Assembly: GCA_046485045.1 (NCBI GenBank)
Contig: JAWOHT010000200.1
Coordinates: 1 to 64,000, forward strand
Reading direction: 5' to 3'
Source of the DNA: JAFGPL01 sp046485045
Lineage (GTDB): Bacteria > Bacteroidota > Bacteroidia > Bacteroidales > UBA10428
Length of the DNA: 64,000 nt
The position numbers and the translations under genes are program-made. Under the pieces are notes generated by a model. It saw only the letters and a program-made list of their open reading frames with translations, was not told the origin of the DNA and searched no databases. This document shows positions 42,981-52,775 of the stretch, piece after piece (position 1 is the stretch's first letter; each line of letters begins with the position of its first letter).

Positions 42981-45314
42981 ATGATAAATAACCTTATTAT
43001 TGTCGAGTCGCCTGCAAAAGCAAAGACAATCGAAAAGTTTCTTGGCAAAGATTATCATGTAAGTTCAAGTATGGGGCATATTCGTGATCTTGAGAAAAAA
43101 GATTTCGGAATTGACATAAAAAACAATTTTAAGCCCAGGTATATTGTGCCTGATGATAAAAAAAAGATCGTATCTGAATTAAAAAAACTGGTTGGAGAAT
43201 CAAAAACGGTTTGGCTTGCATCTGATGAAGACCGCGAAGGTGAGGCCATTGCATGGCACCTTTCCGAAGTGTTAAAACTCGATTCAGTAAATACAAGGAG
43301 GATTGTTTTCCATGAGATTACCAAAGAAGCCATCCTTGATGCCATTAAGAATTACCGTACGATAGACCATAACCTGGTTGATGCACAGCAGGCACGCAGG
43401 ATACTCGACAGGATTGTAGGGTTTGAGATTTCGCCGATTCTCTGGCGAAAAATAAAACCATCGTTGTCGGCAGGTCGCGTGCAATCGGTTGCTGTGCGGC
43501 TTATAGTTGAAAGAGAAAGAGAAATCAACAATTTTGTTTCCACTTCATCTTTTAAAATTACCGGGCGGTTTATTGTAAAAGATAAAAATGGCAGGGTATC
43601 GGAGCTTGATGCAGAACTCTCGAAAAAATTCACTGCCAAAGAAGAGGCTCTGGAATTTTTGAACAGATGTGCAAAAGCAAACTTTACAATAAAAGATATT
43701 TCTACCAAACCTTCAAAAAAATCACCTTCACCGCCTTTTACAACCTCAACGCTTCAGCAGGAAGCGAGCCGTAAACTCGGTTATTCGGTTTCACAAACCA
43801 TGATGATTGCCCAGAAACTCTATGAATCTGGTAAAATTACCTATATGAGGACCGACTCTGTCAACCTGTCGAATTTGGCGCTTAATTCGGCCAGTAAAAT
43901 CATTACCTCTGAATTCGGCCCCGAATACCTTAACATAAAAACATTCAAGACCAAAACCAAGGGTGCACAGGAGGCTCACGAGGCAATCAGGCCGACCTAT
44001 CTTGATCAAGACACCATTCAGGGTAACAATTCAGAGAAAAAACTATATGAATTAATCTGGAAACGCACCATTGCATCACAAATGAGCGATGCCCAGCTTG
44101 AAAAAACCATAGTCACTATTGATGTTTCGGGTTCTGAAGAAAAATTTATTGCCAGCGGCGAAGTGCTGAAGTTTGATGGTTTTCTCAAAGTATATTTCGA
44201 ATCAACCGATGACGAACAGGAAGATGAAAAACATGGATTGATCCCCCCGCTTAATATCGGCGAATCGCTTCAGTATAAAACCATTGATGCTGTAGAACGC
44301 TTTACCCATTATCCCCCGCGATATACCGAAGCAAGCCTGGTGCGCAAACTTGAAGAACTTGGAATCGGGCGGCCTTCTACTTATGCTCCCACCATTTCTA
44401 CCATTCAGAACCGCGGGTATGTCCTTAAAACCGATAAAGCCGGTAAACCGAGAGATTATATTGTTTTAAACCTTTTGGGAGGTAAAATCTCTGAAAATAA
44501 AAAAACAGAGCTTTATGGTACCGAAAAAGCCAAATTGTTCCCCGACAATATCGGCATGATTGTGAATGATTTTCTTGTAGAGTATTTCAGCGAGATACTC
44601 GATTATAACTTCACGGCCAATGTTGAAAAGGAGTTTGATGAGATTGCCGCGGGCAATCGCAACTGGTCAGAAATGATTGGTAAGTTTTATAATAAATTTC
44701 ATCCCACAGTTGAAAAAACGCTTAGTAAGTCGGAACCCAACAAAGGAGAAAGGGTACTGGGAAAAGACCCTGCAACCGGCAAACCGGTAATTGTTAAAAT
44801 GGGCAGGTATGGTGCTGTAGCGCAAATCGGCGAAAACGCCACCGGTGAAAATTCCCAAAAACCTCAATTTGCCAGCCTGCGTAAAGGCCAAAACCTCGAA
44901 TCTATTACCTTTGAAGAGGTAATGGAGCTTTTCAGGCTTCCAAGGTCGCTCGGATTGTTTGAAGAAAACGAAATGGTTGTGGGAATAGGGAAATTCGGGC
45001 CGTATGTGCGGCACAATTCGGCATTTTATTCTTTAAAGAGAGGGGTTGATGATCCTTACGTCATTGATGCTGCAAGGGCCATAGAGCTTATTCAGGAAAA
45101 AAGGGAAATGGAAAAAAACAAAGTCATCAAAGAGTTTAAGGAAGAACCCGGCCTCAAGGTTTTAAACGGAAGATGGGGGCCGTATATCAGTTTTAATAAA
45201 GAAAACTATAAAATTCCAAAAAATACCGACCCGGCAGCATTGAAACTTGAAGATTGCATGAATATTATTAAAGAGTCGCCTGACAAAAAGAAGCCGAAAA
45301 AAAGTAACCGTTAA
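42981..45314 (+). CDS. topA: DNA topoisomerase I
   Basis: This type IA topoisomerase relaxes negative supercoils. The 777-residue protein has the TOPRIM domain (NLIIVESPAKAKTIEKFLG and ASDEDREGEAIAWHL), the SAGRVQSVAVRLIVERE motif, the catalytic Tyr288 in KITYMRTDS, and SSKxGRPSTYAPTIS-like GIGRPSTYAPTIS. The C-terminal part (about 590-777) lacks the Cys4 zinc fingers of E. coli TopA. It has instead repeated PDPATGKPVIVKMGRYG / GKFGPYVRHNS / GRWGPYISF segments, common in Bacteroidota. Its stop shares one base with the next start, so the arginase-fold gene is translated with it. Confidence 0.95.
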   Translation: MINNLIIVESPAKAKTIEKFLGKDYHVSSSMGHIRDLEKKDFGIDIKNNFKPRYIVPDDKKKIVSELKKLVGESKTVWLASDEDREGEAIAWHLSEVLKLDSVNTRRIVFHEITKEAILDAIKNYRTIDHNLVDAQQARRILDRIVGFEISPILWRKIKPSLSAGRVQSVAVRLIVEREREINNFVSTSSFKITGRFIVKDKNGRVSELDAELSKKFTAKEEALEFLNRCAKANFTIKDISTKPSKKSPSPPFTTSTLQQEASRKLGYSVSQTMMIAQKLYESGKITYMRTDSVNLSNLALNSASKIITSEFGPEYLNIKTFKTKTKGAQEAHEAIRPTYLDQDTIQGNNSEKKLYELIWKRTIASQMSDAQLEKTIVTIDVSGSEEKFIASGEVLKFDGFLKVYFESTDDEQEDEKHGLIPPLNIGESLQYKTIDAVERFTHYPPRYTEASLVRKLEELGIGRPSTYAPTISTIQNRGYVLKTDKAGKPRDYIVLNLLGGKISENKKTELYGTEKAKLFPDNIGMIVNDFLVEYFSEILDYNFTANVEKEFDEIAAGNRNWSEMIGKFYNKFHPTVEKTLSKSEPNKGERVLGKDPATGKPVIVKMGRYGAVAQIGENATGENSQKPQFASLRKGQNLESITFEEVMELFRLPRSLGLFEENEMVVGIGKFGPYVRHNSAFYSLKRGVDDPYVIDAARAIELIQEKREMEKNKVIKEFKEEPGLKVLNGRWGPYISFNKENYKIPKNTDPAALKLEDCMNIIKESPDKKKPKKSNR

Positions 45315-46465
45315 TGCCAATGGACCTGAACGATTATTTTGATCCGGTTGACCTCGTAAAACCCGATGATATTTTTATCAATAACCCATCACTCTTTGGT
45401 AAAAACATAAGGATCAATACCCCGAGTGCCCCAATTGATGAAATCAGCAATTATAGCATTGCCATTATCGGAGTGCCTGAAGACCGTGCTTCGCACAACC
45501 GTGGAGCATCGCTCGCACCCGACATTATCAGGGGCAAACTTTACCAGCTCTTTAAATTACATGAAAAAGTAAATATTATTGACCTTGGCAACCTTAAAAC
45601 CGGTAATACCTTCAACGATACATATATCGGGTTGCAGGATGTGCTCCTTGAGTTGTATAATAATAATGTTACTATAGTGCTTATCGGGGGTACACAAGAT
45701 CTTACCCTGTCGTGTTTTAAAGCTTTGGAACAGGTGAAAAAAAGCATTAACCTTCTTACTGTTGATGCCACGGTTGATCTAAATGATTCCCCCTCGGCGT
45801 CAGACAATTATCTTTCGATGATAATTGATAGTCCCCGGCTTTTCAGGTATACAAATATTGGGCATCAGCAGTATTTAACCGATACTGCAAGGCTGGATGA
45901 AGCCGAGGCCCGGTTGTTCGATTTTGTCAGGCTGGGAACCCTGAAGGAAAAGCTTTTTCTTGTCGAACCCTATACAAGAGACTGTGACCTGATAAGTTTT
46001 GACATAGGCGCCGTGAAACAGGGTGATGCCCCAGGCCGGACCGGAGCGTCGCCAAATGGTTTCTTCGCTGATGAAGCCTGTCAGGTTGCCAGGTATGCAG
46101 GCATGAGCGACCATAATTCCTGTTTCGGGATATACGAAGTCAACCCAAGGTACGACTTAAACAACATGACTGTTCATCTTGCCGCACAGATGATCTGGTA
46201 TTTTCTTGAGGGGTTTTCAATGAGAAACCAGGAATATCCATCTGCAGAAAGTAAAGATTTTAAGTCCTTTATTGTCAGCCATAATGATATGGAACATGAC
46301 ATTTCTTTTTATAAAAGCCTGAAAACTGAACGATGGTGGATGGAAGTACCTGTTGTAAGTACGGGCAGAAAAATCATGGCCGCGTGTTCTGTTGATGATT
46401 ATAAACAGGCATGCAACCACGATATTCCCGATATGTGGTGGAAGACTTTCAGAAAAATTAACTGA
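45314..46465 (+). CDS. Arginase-fold protein with incomplete metal site
   Basis: This 383-residue protein aligns with the ureohydrolase (arginase/agmatinase/formimidoylglutamase) fold along IAIIGVPEDRASHNRGASLAPD, VLIGGTQDLTLS, LLTVDATVDL, DLISFDIGAV and GIYEVNPRYDLNNMT. The six usual Mn ligands read Gln128 (for His of GGDHS), Asp151, Thr153 (for His of DAHxD), Asp155, Asp230 and Gly232 (for the second Asp of SFDxD), so three are lost. It is unlikely to hold the normal Mn pair. Relatives are usually annotated formimidoylglutamase. Its start overlaps topA by one base, and the PorP-GldKLMN operon follows 312 bases later. A binding or structural role is possible. Confidence 0.78.
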   Translation: MPMDLNDYFDPVDLVKPDDIFINNPSLFGKNIRINTPSAPIDEISNYSIAIIGVPEDRASHNRGASLAPDIIRGKLYQLFKLHEKVNIIDLGNLKTGNTFNDTYIGLQDVLLELYNNNVTIVLIGGTQDLTLSCFKALEQVKKSINLLTVDATVDLNDSPSASDNYLSMIIDSPRLFRYTNIGHQQYLTDTARLDEAEARLFDFVRLGTLKEKLFLVEPYTRDCDLISFDIGAVKQGDAPGRTGASPNGFFADEACQVARYAGMSDHNSCFGIYEVNPRYDLNNMTVHLAAQMIWYFLEGFSMRNQEYPSAESKDFKSFIVSHNDMEHDISFYKSLKTERWWMEVPVVSTGRKIMAACSVDDYKQACNHDIPDMWWKTFRKIN

Positions 46466-46777
46466 CCCTTAAGCATACCTCTTATCAACAGGTTTTATTT
46501 TTACTATCAATAATATAAGGAGTGTAATTTAATATATATGCCAGCATACAGAATGATGAAAGTCAGTTTTTTGGAGGTTAAAAGAAAAAAAATGATGACC
46601 AAAGGGCAACTTTCTTTGATGAATTCAGTATAAAACTATGATTATCCGGTATTTTTTTATTAACATTAACTTGTTAATTTTATTTGTGCGGATACAATAT
46701 TTTTACTTATTTTACTTTTTATATATGGTAAAGAGATTCAAGAATGCCTGTGATAAAAATAGTAGTGAAGTAAAAAT
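46466..46777. other. Leader region of the PorP-gldKLMN operon
   Basis: This 312-base AT-rich stretch contains a near-perfect palindrome ATTAAC-TT-GTTAAT at 46665-46678. A 31-codon frame around 46538 has no support and was not called. No clean TAnnTTTG promoter could be fixed. Confidence 0.4.
46665..46678. promoter_or_regulatory. Palindrome upstream of the T9SS operon
   Basis: ATTAAC and GTTAAT flank two bases, 100 bases before the PorP ATG. The same half-site TTAAC/GTTAA occurs upstream of nrdJ. A regulator site is an inference. Confidence 0.3.
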
Positions 46778-47752
46778 ATGCAAAAGGCAATAATATTATT
46801 AGTTATTCTTTTTTGTTTTTTAGTAATGAATTTAAACGCTCAACAAGAATATCAGGTGAGTCAGTTTATGTACGATCATATATCTGTTAACCCCGGGGCA
46901 TCGGGTAGTCAGGACATGGCAAGTGTCAACGGGATAATAAGACGGCAGTGGACAGGTATTGAAGGTGCGCCTCAAAATATTATCATTCATGCAACTGCGC
47001 CTTTCAGAATGTTGAAAAAAGACCACGGTTTTGGAATTACTTTTGTTAACGATAAACTGGGCATAAATCAGGACAATATTTTAGGGCTGTCTTATGCTTA
47101 CAGGGCAGATGTTGGCGATGGTAAATTAGGCATTGGTGCAGGGTTGCATATTAATTTCCGCCAGTTCGACAATACCAGCTGGTATCTTCCCACCGGCAAT
47201 GATTTTACCCCAGCCGATCAGGACTTTTCCATACCAAAAAGCCTTGAACAGGCAAATGCTTTCGACTTAAGCTTTGGGCTGTTCTATAAGACCGAGAATG
47301 TTTACTTCGGCCTCTCTGCAACCCATATAAACCAAAACAGTTATAAGTTCGTGAATGAAAACACAACAGGTGATTCTGAATTGCACAATAAAATATACAG
47401 ACATTATTATATTACATCTGGTTATACCATGCAGCTTGCAAACCCATCTTTTGAATTAACTCCTTCGTTTCTAATACAATCCGACGGAAAAATTCATAAA
47501 ATTGATATAAATACCATACTTACATACAATAAAAAATTCTGGGGCGGCGTTTCATTCAGACCGGGAGGAGCGCTGATCGGAATGATCGGATTTGAAATCC
47601 TTAATGGCGCTAAAATTGGTTTTGCGTATGATTTTCCGGTAACAGCTATAACAAATTACTATGATACATCGTATGAAGTGTTATTGAATTACAGTTTTAA
47701 AATCGGGGTTGATAAAACTCCACAAAAATATAAGAGTATTAGGTTTTTGTAA
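46778..47752 (+). CDS. porP: PorP/SprF-family type IX secretion outer-membrane protein
   Basis: This 324-residue protein has a signal peptide ending LNAQ and then QEYQVSQFMYDHISVNPGASGSQD, the standard start of PorP/SprF barrels. The rest is a beta-barrel pattern (GIGAGLHINFRQFD, WGGVSFRPGGALIGMIGFE). PorP-type proteins help place or connect the T9SS ring and anchors such as PorE or SprB-like adhesins at the outer membrane. It lies directly upstream of gldK (66 bases), as porP precedes porK in Porphyromonas. The closeness to the GldK set argues for PorP rather than one of the many SprF paralogues. Confidence 0.9.
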   Translation: MQKAIILLVILFCFLVMNLNAQQEYQVSQFMYDHISVNPGASGSQDMASVNGIIRRQWTGIEGAPQNIIIHATAPFRMLKKDHGFGITFVNDKLGINQDNILGLSYAYRADVGDGKLGIGAGLHINFRQFDNTSWYLPTGNDFTPADQDFSIPKSLEQANAFDLSFGLFYKTENVYFGLSATHINQNSYKFVNENTTGDSELHNKIYRHYYITSGYTMQLANPSFELTPSFLIQSDGKIHKIDINTILTYNKKFWGGVSFRPGGALIGMIGFEILNGAKIGFAYDFPVTAITNYYDTSYEVLLNYSFKIGVDKTPQKYKSIRFL

Positions 47753-47818
47753 AAATTTAATTAATTTTATAATAAAAACTGAACAAAAAAAATTAGTATC
47801 AGATAAAAACCTTTGGCT

Positions 47819-49150
47819 ATGAAAAAGATTATTTCTTTCGGTTTTATTTTAGCAGTATTAATAATTAGTAGTTGTTCCAACTACAAAAGCGGTGAATTAA
47901 CCGGAGTTCCCGGAAGATCCAAGTTCTTCGAACCCGACCCTTTTGGTATGGTCTTTATTCCGCAAGGCAGTTTCACACAAGGCAATAACGATCAGGATGT
48001 TGCCTGGGCACAATCCACTTTTTCAAAGACTGTTACAGTTGATCCGTTCTGGATGGATGAAACAGAAATTACCAACAATGAATACCGACAATTTGTTTTT
48101 TGGGTGCGCGACTCAATTATGAGAAGAATGCTTGGTGAACAACTCGACGATTTTGTTATTGCTGAAGATGCTTTAGGCAATCCGATTGAACCTCCTGCAA
48201 TTAACTGGGATGTAAGGATAGATGCCAGGGATGAAGAGATCAATGAAATTCTCAGTGACCTTTACCTTGCTGATAATGAAAGGTTTTACAGCCAGAGAGA
48301 GATTGATACAAGAAAACTTATGTATGAATATTTCTGGATTGATTTAAAGCAGGCAGCATCAAAATCAAACAGGTACAATTTTGAAACCAAACAATACGAA
48401 GGTTTTATTATCAACAATCAGGGTGAAAAGATTGAGATTAAAGACCGTTCATCCTTTGTTATAAGAGATGTGATCAATATTTATCCTGATACTTTATGCT
48501 GGATTGCCGATTTTACTTATTCATTCAATGAGCCATACACTACTATGTATTTCTGGCATCCGTCATACGACAATTATCCGGTCGTTGGCGTAAACTGGAG
48601 CCAGGCCAGGGCATTTTGTATCTGGCGCACACAGATGCTGAATTCAATTCTTCGCAGCAACGGTCAGCCTGGCGTACACGATTATCGTCTTCCTATAGAA
48701 ACAGAATGGGAATATGCTGCACGTGGCGGCCTGGAACATTCAATGTACCCCTGGGGTGGTTACTATACCCGAAACAAAGAAGGTTGTTTTCTTGCCAACT
48801 TTAAGCCATTACGCGGTAATTATGCCGACGATGGCGGCGTGGTTTCTATTGCAGTCGGCCAATATCAGCCGAACGAATACGGACTTTATGACATGTCAGG
48901 CAACGTAGCAGAATGGACATCAAGCGCTTTTGATGAATCAGCCTATATATTTTCCCACGACCTTAATCCCGATTACCGTTACAATGCAAGGCCAGACGAC
49001 CAGCCTGTAATGAAAAGAAAGGTTATCAGGGGCGGATCATGGAAAGATATCGGATATTTTATGCAAAACGGAACAAGAAGCTATGAATATCAGGATACAT
49101 CAAAATCTTATATCGGTTTCAGGTGTGTAAGGTCATACCTGGGAACTTAA
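47819..49150 (+). CDS. gldK: GldK/PorK lipoprotein of the type IX secretion ring
   Basis: GldK forms, with GldN, the periplasmic ring under the outer membrane. The 443-residue lipoprotein has a signal ending ISSC (Cys20). A formylglycine-generating-enzyme-like (FGE-sulfatase) fold follows: FGMVFIPQGSFTQGNND, PFWMDETEITNNEYRQFV, VVGVNWSQARAFCIWR, LPIETEWEYAARGG, YDMSGNVAEWTSS and IRGGSWKD. An additional ~100-residue insert (about 105-210) is typical of GldK. A TTG two codons upstream also opens the frame, but the ATG at 47819 begins the signal peptide properly. Confidence 0.95.
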   Translation: MKKIISFGFILAVLIISSCSNYKSGELTGVPGRSKFFEPDPFGMVFIPQGSFTQGNNDQDVAWAQSTFSKTVTVDPFWMDETEITNNEYRQFVFWVRDSIMRRMLGEQLDDFVIAEDALGNPIEPPAINWDVRIDARDEEINEILSDLYLADNERFYSQREIDTRKLMYEYFWIDLKQAASKSNRYNFETKQYEGFIINNQGEKIEIKDRSSFVIRDVINIYPDTLCWIADFTYSFNEPYTTMYFWHPSYDNYPVVGVNWSQARAFCIWRTQMLNSILRSNGQPGVHDYRLPIETEWEYAARGGLEHSMYPWGGYYTRNKEGCFLANFKPLRGNYADDGGVVSIAVGQYQPNEYGLYDMSGNVAEWTSSAFDESAYIFSHDLNPDYRYNARPDDQPVMKRKVIRGGSWKDIGYFMQNGTRSYEYQDTSKSYIGFRCVRSYLGT

Positions 49151-49198
49151 TATATTTTTCTATTTAATTGACGTTAAATTTCAAATAATCTAAACTCT

Positions 49199-50131
49199 AT
49201 GGCAAGCATAACGGATATTGTTCAAAGTTCAGGCTGGAAAAATTTTATGGCCAAATTATATGGTTTGGGAGCTTCGGTGGTTATTATTGGCGCATTGTTT
49301 AAAATTCAGCACTGGAGTGGTGCAGGATTAATGCTTACTATTGGTCTTTTAACCGAAGCGGTTATTTTCTTTTTCTCTGCTTTTGAACCCTTACACGAAG
49401 AACTGGATTGGACACTTGTGTATCCAGAACTAGCCGGAATGAGTGATCCTGATGATATTGAACATTTTAAGGATAATAGGTTGAGTGAAGGGAGGCCCCT
49501 TGAAAAAATTGAAACCCTGCTGGGAGACGTCGAAATTAGTGAAGAATCAATCTCCAAGCTTGGCGTTGGCCTTACAAAATTAAGCAAAGCTGCCGGCGAT
49601 ATTGCAGATCTGGCAATGGCCACCGCTGCCACTCAGGAATTTATTGGCAACTTGCAGGGAGCTACCAGTTCAATTGCCGGCATAAATCAGGTATACACTT
49701 CTTCTACAGATTCAATTAAACAATCTGCCTCTGCATTGGCCAATTCTTATTTACAATCTGCTGATATTATCTCAAAATCAGGCAATGATGTGGCATCAAC
49801 CTATTCTCAGATTGCTGAAACCATTAAAAATGAACAGAGTAATATTGCAAAGGGAGGTAAAACCTATGAAGAACAGGTTACTTCACTTAATAAAAGCCTC
49901 ACAGAACTGAATGCTATTTATGAACTACAGGTTAAAGACGGCAAAACCCACCTTGATGGATCGCAGCAGGTTTACAGCGGACTGGGTGATATGATTAAAA
50001 AACTGAAAGAATCTGTTGATGAAACCAATAAATATAAAGAAGAGATCGTAAAACTCAGAGATAGTTTATCGTCGCTTAATAATATTTACGGTAATATGCT
50101 TTCAGCAATGAATGTAATGACCGGAAAATAA
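49199..50131 (+). CDS. gldL: GldL/PorL inner-membrane motor protein
   Basis: GldL forms the pentameric inner-membrane part of the proton-driven T9SS/gliding motor. The 310-residue protein starts with two membrane helices (YGLGASVVIIGALFKI and LMLTIGLLTEAVIFFFSAF) with the conserved HWSG between them and a Glu in the second helix that serves in proton flow. A long cytoplasmic region rich in Ser/Ala/Gln coiled coil follows (residues 115-300). It lies 48 bases after gldK and 28 before gldM. Confidence 0.95.
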   Translation: MASITDIVQSSGWKNFMAKLYGLGASVVIIGALFKIQHWSGAGLMLTIGLLTEAVIFFFSAFEPLHEELDWTLVYPELAGMSDPDDIEHFKDNRLSEGRPLEKIETLLGDVEISEESISKLGVGLTKLSKAAGDIADLAMATAATQEFIGNLQGATSSIAGINQVYTSSTDSIKQSASALANSYLQSADIISKSGNDVASTYSQIAETIKNEQSNIAKGGKTYEEQVTSLNKSLTELNAIYELQVKDGKTHLDGSQQVYSGLGDMIKKLKESVDETNKYKEEIVKLRDSLSSLNNIYGNMLSAMNVMTGK

Positions 50132-50159
50132 CTATTAACGTTAAACTTGCAAAACAAAG

Positions 50160-51809
50160 ATGGCCCACGGTAAGGAAACCCCAAGACAAAAAATGATTGG
50201 CATGATGTATTTGGTGCTTACAGCATTGTTAGCGCTAAATGTATCAACCAGTGTTCTTGATGCTTTTAAGATTATTGACGAAGGATTAAGCAAAACAAAT
50301 AATACACTTGAGGCAAAAATTGCCAAAGTATACGAAGATTTTTCAATGCAGGAGCAGATAAATCCCAGCAAGACAGGCGCATGGAAAGATAAAGCCTTTA
50401 GTGTAAAGCAACGGGCAGATTCTTTGGTGAAAAAAATCCAGGATTTAAAGTTTCTTGTTGTGAATGAAGCAGAAGCCGGCAATGATGAAGCCATTGTTGA
50501 CGGTGAGATAAATCGTGACAAACTCAAAGCTGTAACAGATTACGATACACCCAACAGGTTACTGATTGGAGCTGAACTTAATGCTGATAGTGAAGCCAGG
50601 AAATTGAAAGAACAGATTATAGAGTATAAAAATTACCTGGTTGAGTTTATTCCGGAAGAAAATGTCAAACTTCGTGAATCTATTATGGGAAGCCTTGACA
50701 CTGAAGACGAAAAAGACAATAAAAAATCACCAAAGGAAAATTCATGGGAGTATCACAAATTTGGTCATTCACCATTGATGGGTTTTCTCGCGATTATGTC
50801 TAACCTTCAGATAAACATAAGAAATGCCGAGATTGAACTTGTAAATTATCTATATTCCAGAATTGATGAAGGATCTGTTAAATTTAACAAGCTTGAGGCG
50901 ACAGTTATCCCGAATACAAATTATGTAATCAGGGGAAACAAATACCGGTCGGAAGTATTTATTGCCGCTTTTGACACCACCAATCCTCCCGATGTATATG
51001 TAACCGAAGGTTCCAGACCTTACGAAGAAGTAAAAGATGCCAGTGGCAAGATAATTGATTACAAGAAAAGAGATGATTTGAAATATGAATTGCTCCCCAT
51101 TGAAAAGGGTAAGGCTGTTTATGAAAGACAGGGAGGCTCTCAGGGACTCAGAGAGTGGGGAGGTATTATTGAGGTACAGGGCTCAGGGGAGGAAAAAATC
51201 AGAAGGCCTTTCAAGCTGAGTTACCAGGTAGCCGAGAGTAACGTGGTTGTTTCACCAACCAAAATGAACGTGTTTTATTATGGTGTTGACAACCCGGTTG
51301 ATATTTCGGTTCCAGGGGTTCCTGCAAACCAGATATCTGCTGTAAATACCAATGGATCAATAACTCCCCGCGGCGGATCATGGATTGTTATGCCTAAAAG
51401 ACCGGGATTTAGTACCATAAGGGTATTTGCCGATTTCGATGGTCAAAAGAGAGAGGTCGGCTTCAAGGAGTTTCGTGTTAAAACCGTGCCAGACCCTGTA
51501 GCAACAGTTGCAGGAAGAAAAGGCGGAGGAATAGAGAAGAATCTGCTTCTTGCTGCCACCGGTGTACAGGCCGAGATGGAGAATTTTGATTTTGACCTTA
51601 CATTCAAAGTAACAGAATTTACCGTACTGTCGGTAATACAAGGTTTTGTAAGTGACAATACATCAAAGAGCAACGTGTTTAACCAGAAACAAAAAGATAT
51701 TATCAAATCATTGAGCAGGGGTAGTAACCTTTATATTCAGGATATTAAAGCAGTCGGCCCGGATGGTACAGTGCGTATACTGGGAACTATATTATTTAAG
51801 ATCAATTAA
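50160..51809 (+). CDS. gldM: GldM/PorM motor-to-ring protein
   Basis: GldM spans the periplasm from the GldL motor to the GldK/N ring. This 549-residue protein has the short cytoplasmic start (HGKETPRQKMIGMMYLVLTALLALNVS) with its single membrane helix. Four periplasmic domains follow: a helical D1, then beta-rich D2-D4, including SPTKMNVFYYGVDNPVDISVPGVP and the C-terminal NLYIQDIKAVGPDGTVRILGTILFKI. A conserved Arg (RQK) near the helix interacts with the GldL Glu in studied systems. The length is normal. Confidence 0.95.
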   Translation: MAHGKETPRQKMIGMMYLVLTALLALNVSTSVLDAFKIIDEGLSKTNNTLEAKIAKVYEDFSMQEQINPSKTGAWKDKAFSVKQRADSLVKKIQDLKFLVVNEAEAGNDEAIVDGEINRDKLKAVTDYDTPNRLLIGAELNADSEARKLKEQIIEYKNYLVEFIPEENVKLRESIMGSLDTEDEKDNKKSPKENSWEYHKFGHSPLMGFLAIMSNLQINIRNAEIELVNYLYSRIDEGSVKFNKLEATVIPNTNYVIRGNKYRSEVFIAAFDTTNPPDVYVTEGSRPYEEVKDASGKIIDYKKRDDLKYELLPIEKGKAVYERQGGSQGLREWGGIIEVQGSGEEKIRRPFKLSYQVAESNVVVSPTKMNVFYYGVDNPVDISVPGVPANQISAVNTNGSITPRGGSWIVMPKRPGFSTIRVFADFDGQKREVGFKEFRVKTVPDPVATVAGRKGGGIEKNLLLAATGVQAEMENFDFDLTFKVTEFTVLSVIQGFVSDNTSKSNVFNQKQKDIIKSLSRGSNLYIQDIKAVGPDGTVRILGTILFKIN

Positions 51810-51828
51810 TTATTAAAATTATATTGCG

Positions 51829-52692
51829 ATGAAACGAGTTGTTTTATTTCTAATCAGTGCATTCGTAATTCTGGGTTCTTTTACCGTAAACGCCCAGCAG
51901 GATTTTCTTACCGAAGTGTATACACGTGAACATATCAGGAACAAACTACCGGTGCCTTATCCCTATGTTCGTGAAGCCGATGTTATATGGGCAAGGGATA
52001 TTTACCGGATTATTGACCTGAGGCAGAAACAAAATCTGCCCCTCTACTATCCGATAAGGCCGATAGGTGACAGGATGAGCCTGATAAGCTTGTTGCTTCA
52101 CGGGATAGACAATGAAGGCGTAAGGGCATTTTCATCAACAGATGTCCGCAATGAGTTTATTTTGCAGATGACCAAAGACGATATTGATCAGGCCTTCGAT
52201 GCAGGTGTTGACACACTGAAGGTTCCTGATGTAAACACAGGACAAATGATTGAGAGTATCATCGAATCTGAACGTAAGGTAGATGAAGTACAGCAGGTAA
52301 TGGTGAAAGAAAAATGGTTTTTTGATAAAAACCATTCAGTGATGAAAGTACAAATTGTCGGATTGTGCCCTATACGTGTTTTTGCACAGCGTGATGATCA
52401 GGGTATGCCAACCGACGTAATCATGAAAAAGAAGGCTTTTTGGGTATATTTTCCGGAAATAAGGCCAATACTCGCCAACCATGAAATATTCAACCGTAAC
52501 AACGATGCGCAAAGGATATCTTTTGATGATTTTTTCTGGCAGAGAAGATTCGACAGTTACGTTGTAGCCGAATCGAACGTTTACGACAACAGAGCCATTA
52601 ATACATATACACTTGGAATTGATTCGCAGCTCGAAGCCGAAAGGATCAAACAAGACCTTTTTGAATCAGAACACGACCTCTGGGAGTATTAG
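51829..52692 (+). CDS. gldN: GldN/PorN ring protein
   Basis: This 287-residue periplasmic protein has a signal peptide ending VNAQ. The family sequence follows: READVIWARDIYRIIDLRQKQNLPLYYPI, IEYKEKWFFD-like VKEKWFFDKNHSVMKVQIVGLCPIR and FWVYFPEIRPILANHEIFNRNNDAQRISFDD. GldN binds GldK to form the ring. It is the last gene of the PorP-gldKLMN operon (19 bases after gldM) and is followed by a strong terminator. No downstream T9SS gene (sprA, porV, porU) is linked here. Confidence 0.94.
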   Translation: MKRVVLFLISAFVILGSFTVNAQQDFLTEVYTREHIRNKLPVPYPYVREADVIWARDIYRIIDLRQKQNLPLYYPIRPIGDRMSLISLLLHGIDNEGVRAFSSTDVRNEFILQMTKDDIDQAFDAGVDTLKVPDVNTGQMIESIIESERKVDEVQQVMVKEKWFFDKNHSVMKVQIVGLCPIRVFAQRDDQGMPTDVIMKKKAFWVYFPEIRPILANHEIFNRNNDAQRISFDDFFWQRRFDSYVVAESNVYDNRAINTYTLGIDSQLEAERIKQDLFESEHDLWEY

Positions 52693-52712
52693 AATTAGCT
52701 GAATTAAGAAAT

Positions 52713-52763
52713 AAAACAAAATAAAAAACCCTCATTTGCCGAGGGTTTTTTTTATTTTGTTTT
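52713..52763. terminator. Bidirectional terminator between gldN and manC
   Basis: AAAACAAAATAAAAAACCCTC pairs with GAGGG-T8-ATTTTGTTTT around the loop ATTTGCC (52734-52740). A and T runs on both sides suit termination of both convergent transcripts. Confidence 0.85.
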
Positions 52764-52775
52764 GGTTATAACCTT

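Noticed and set aside
46538..46633. 31-codon frame upstream of porP
   Set aside because: It is short, has an odd Met/Lys-rich composition and no promoter; it is probably part of the leader.
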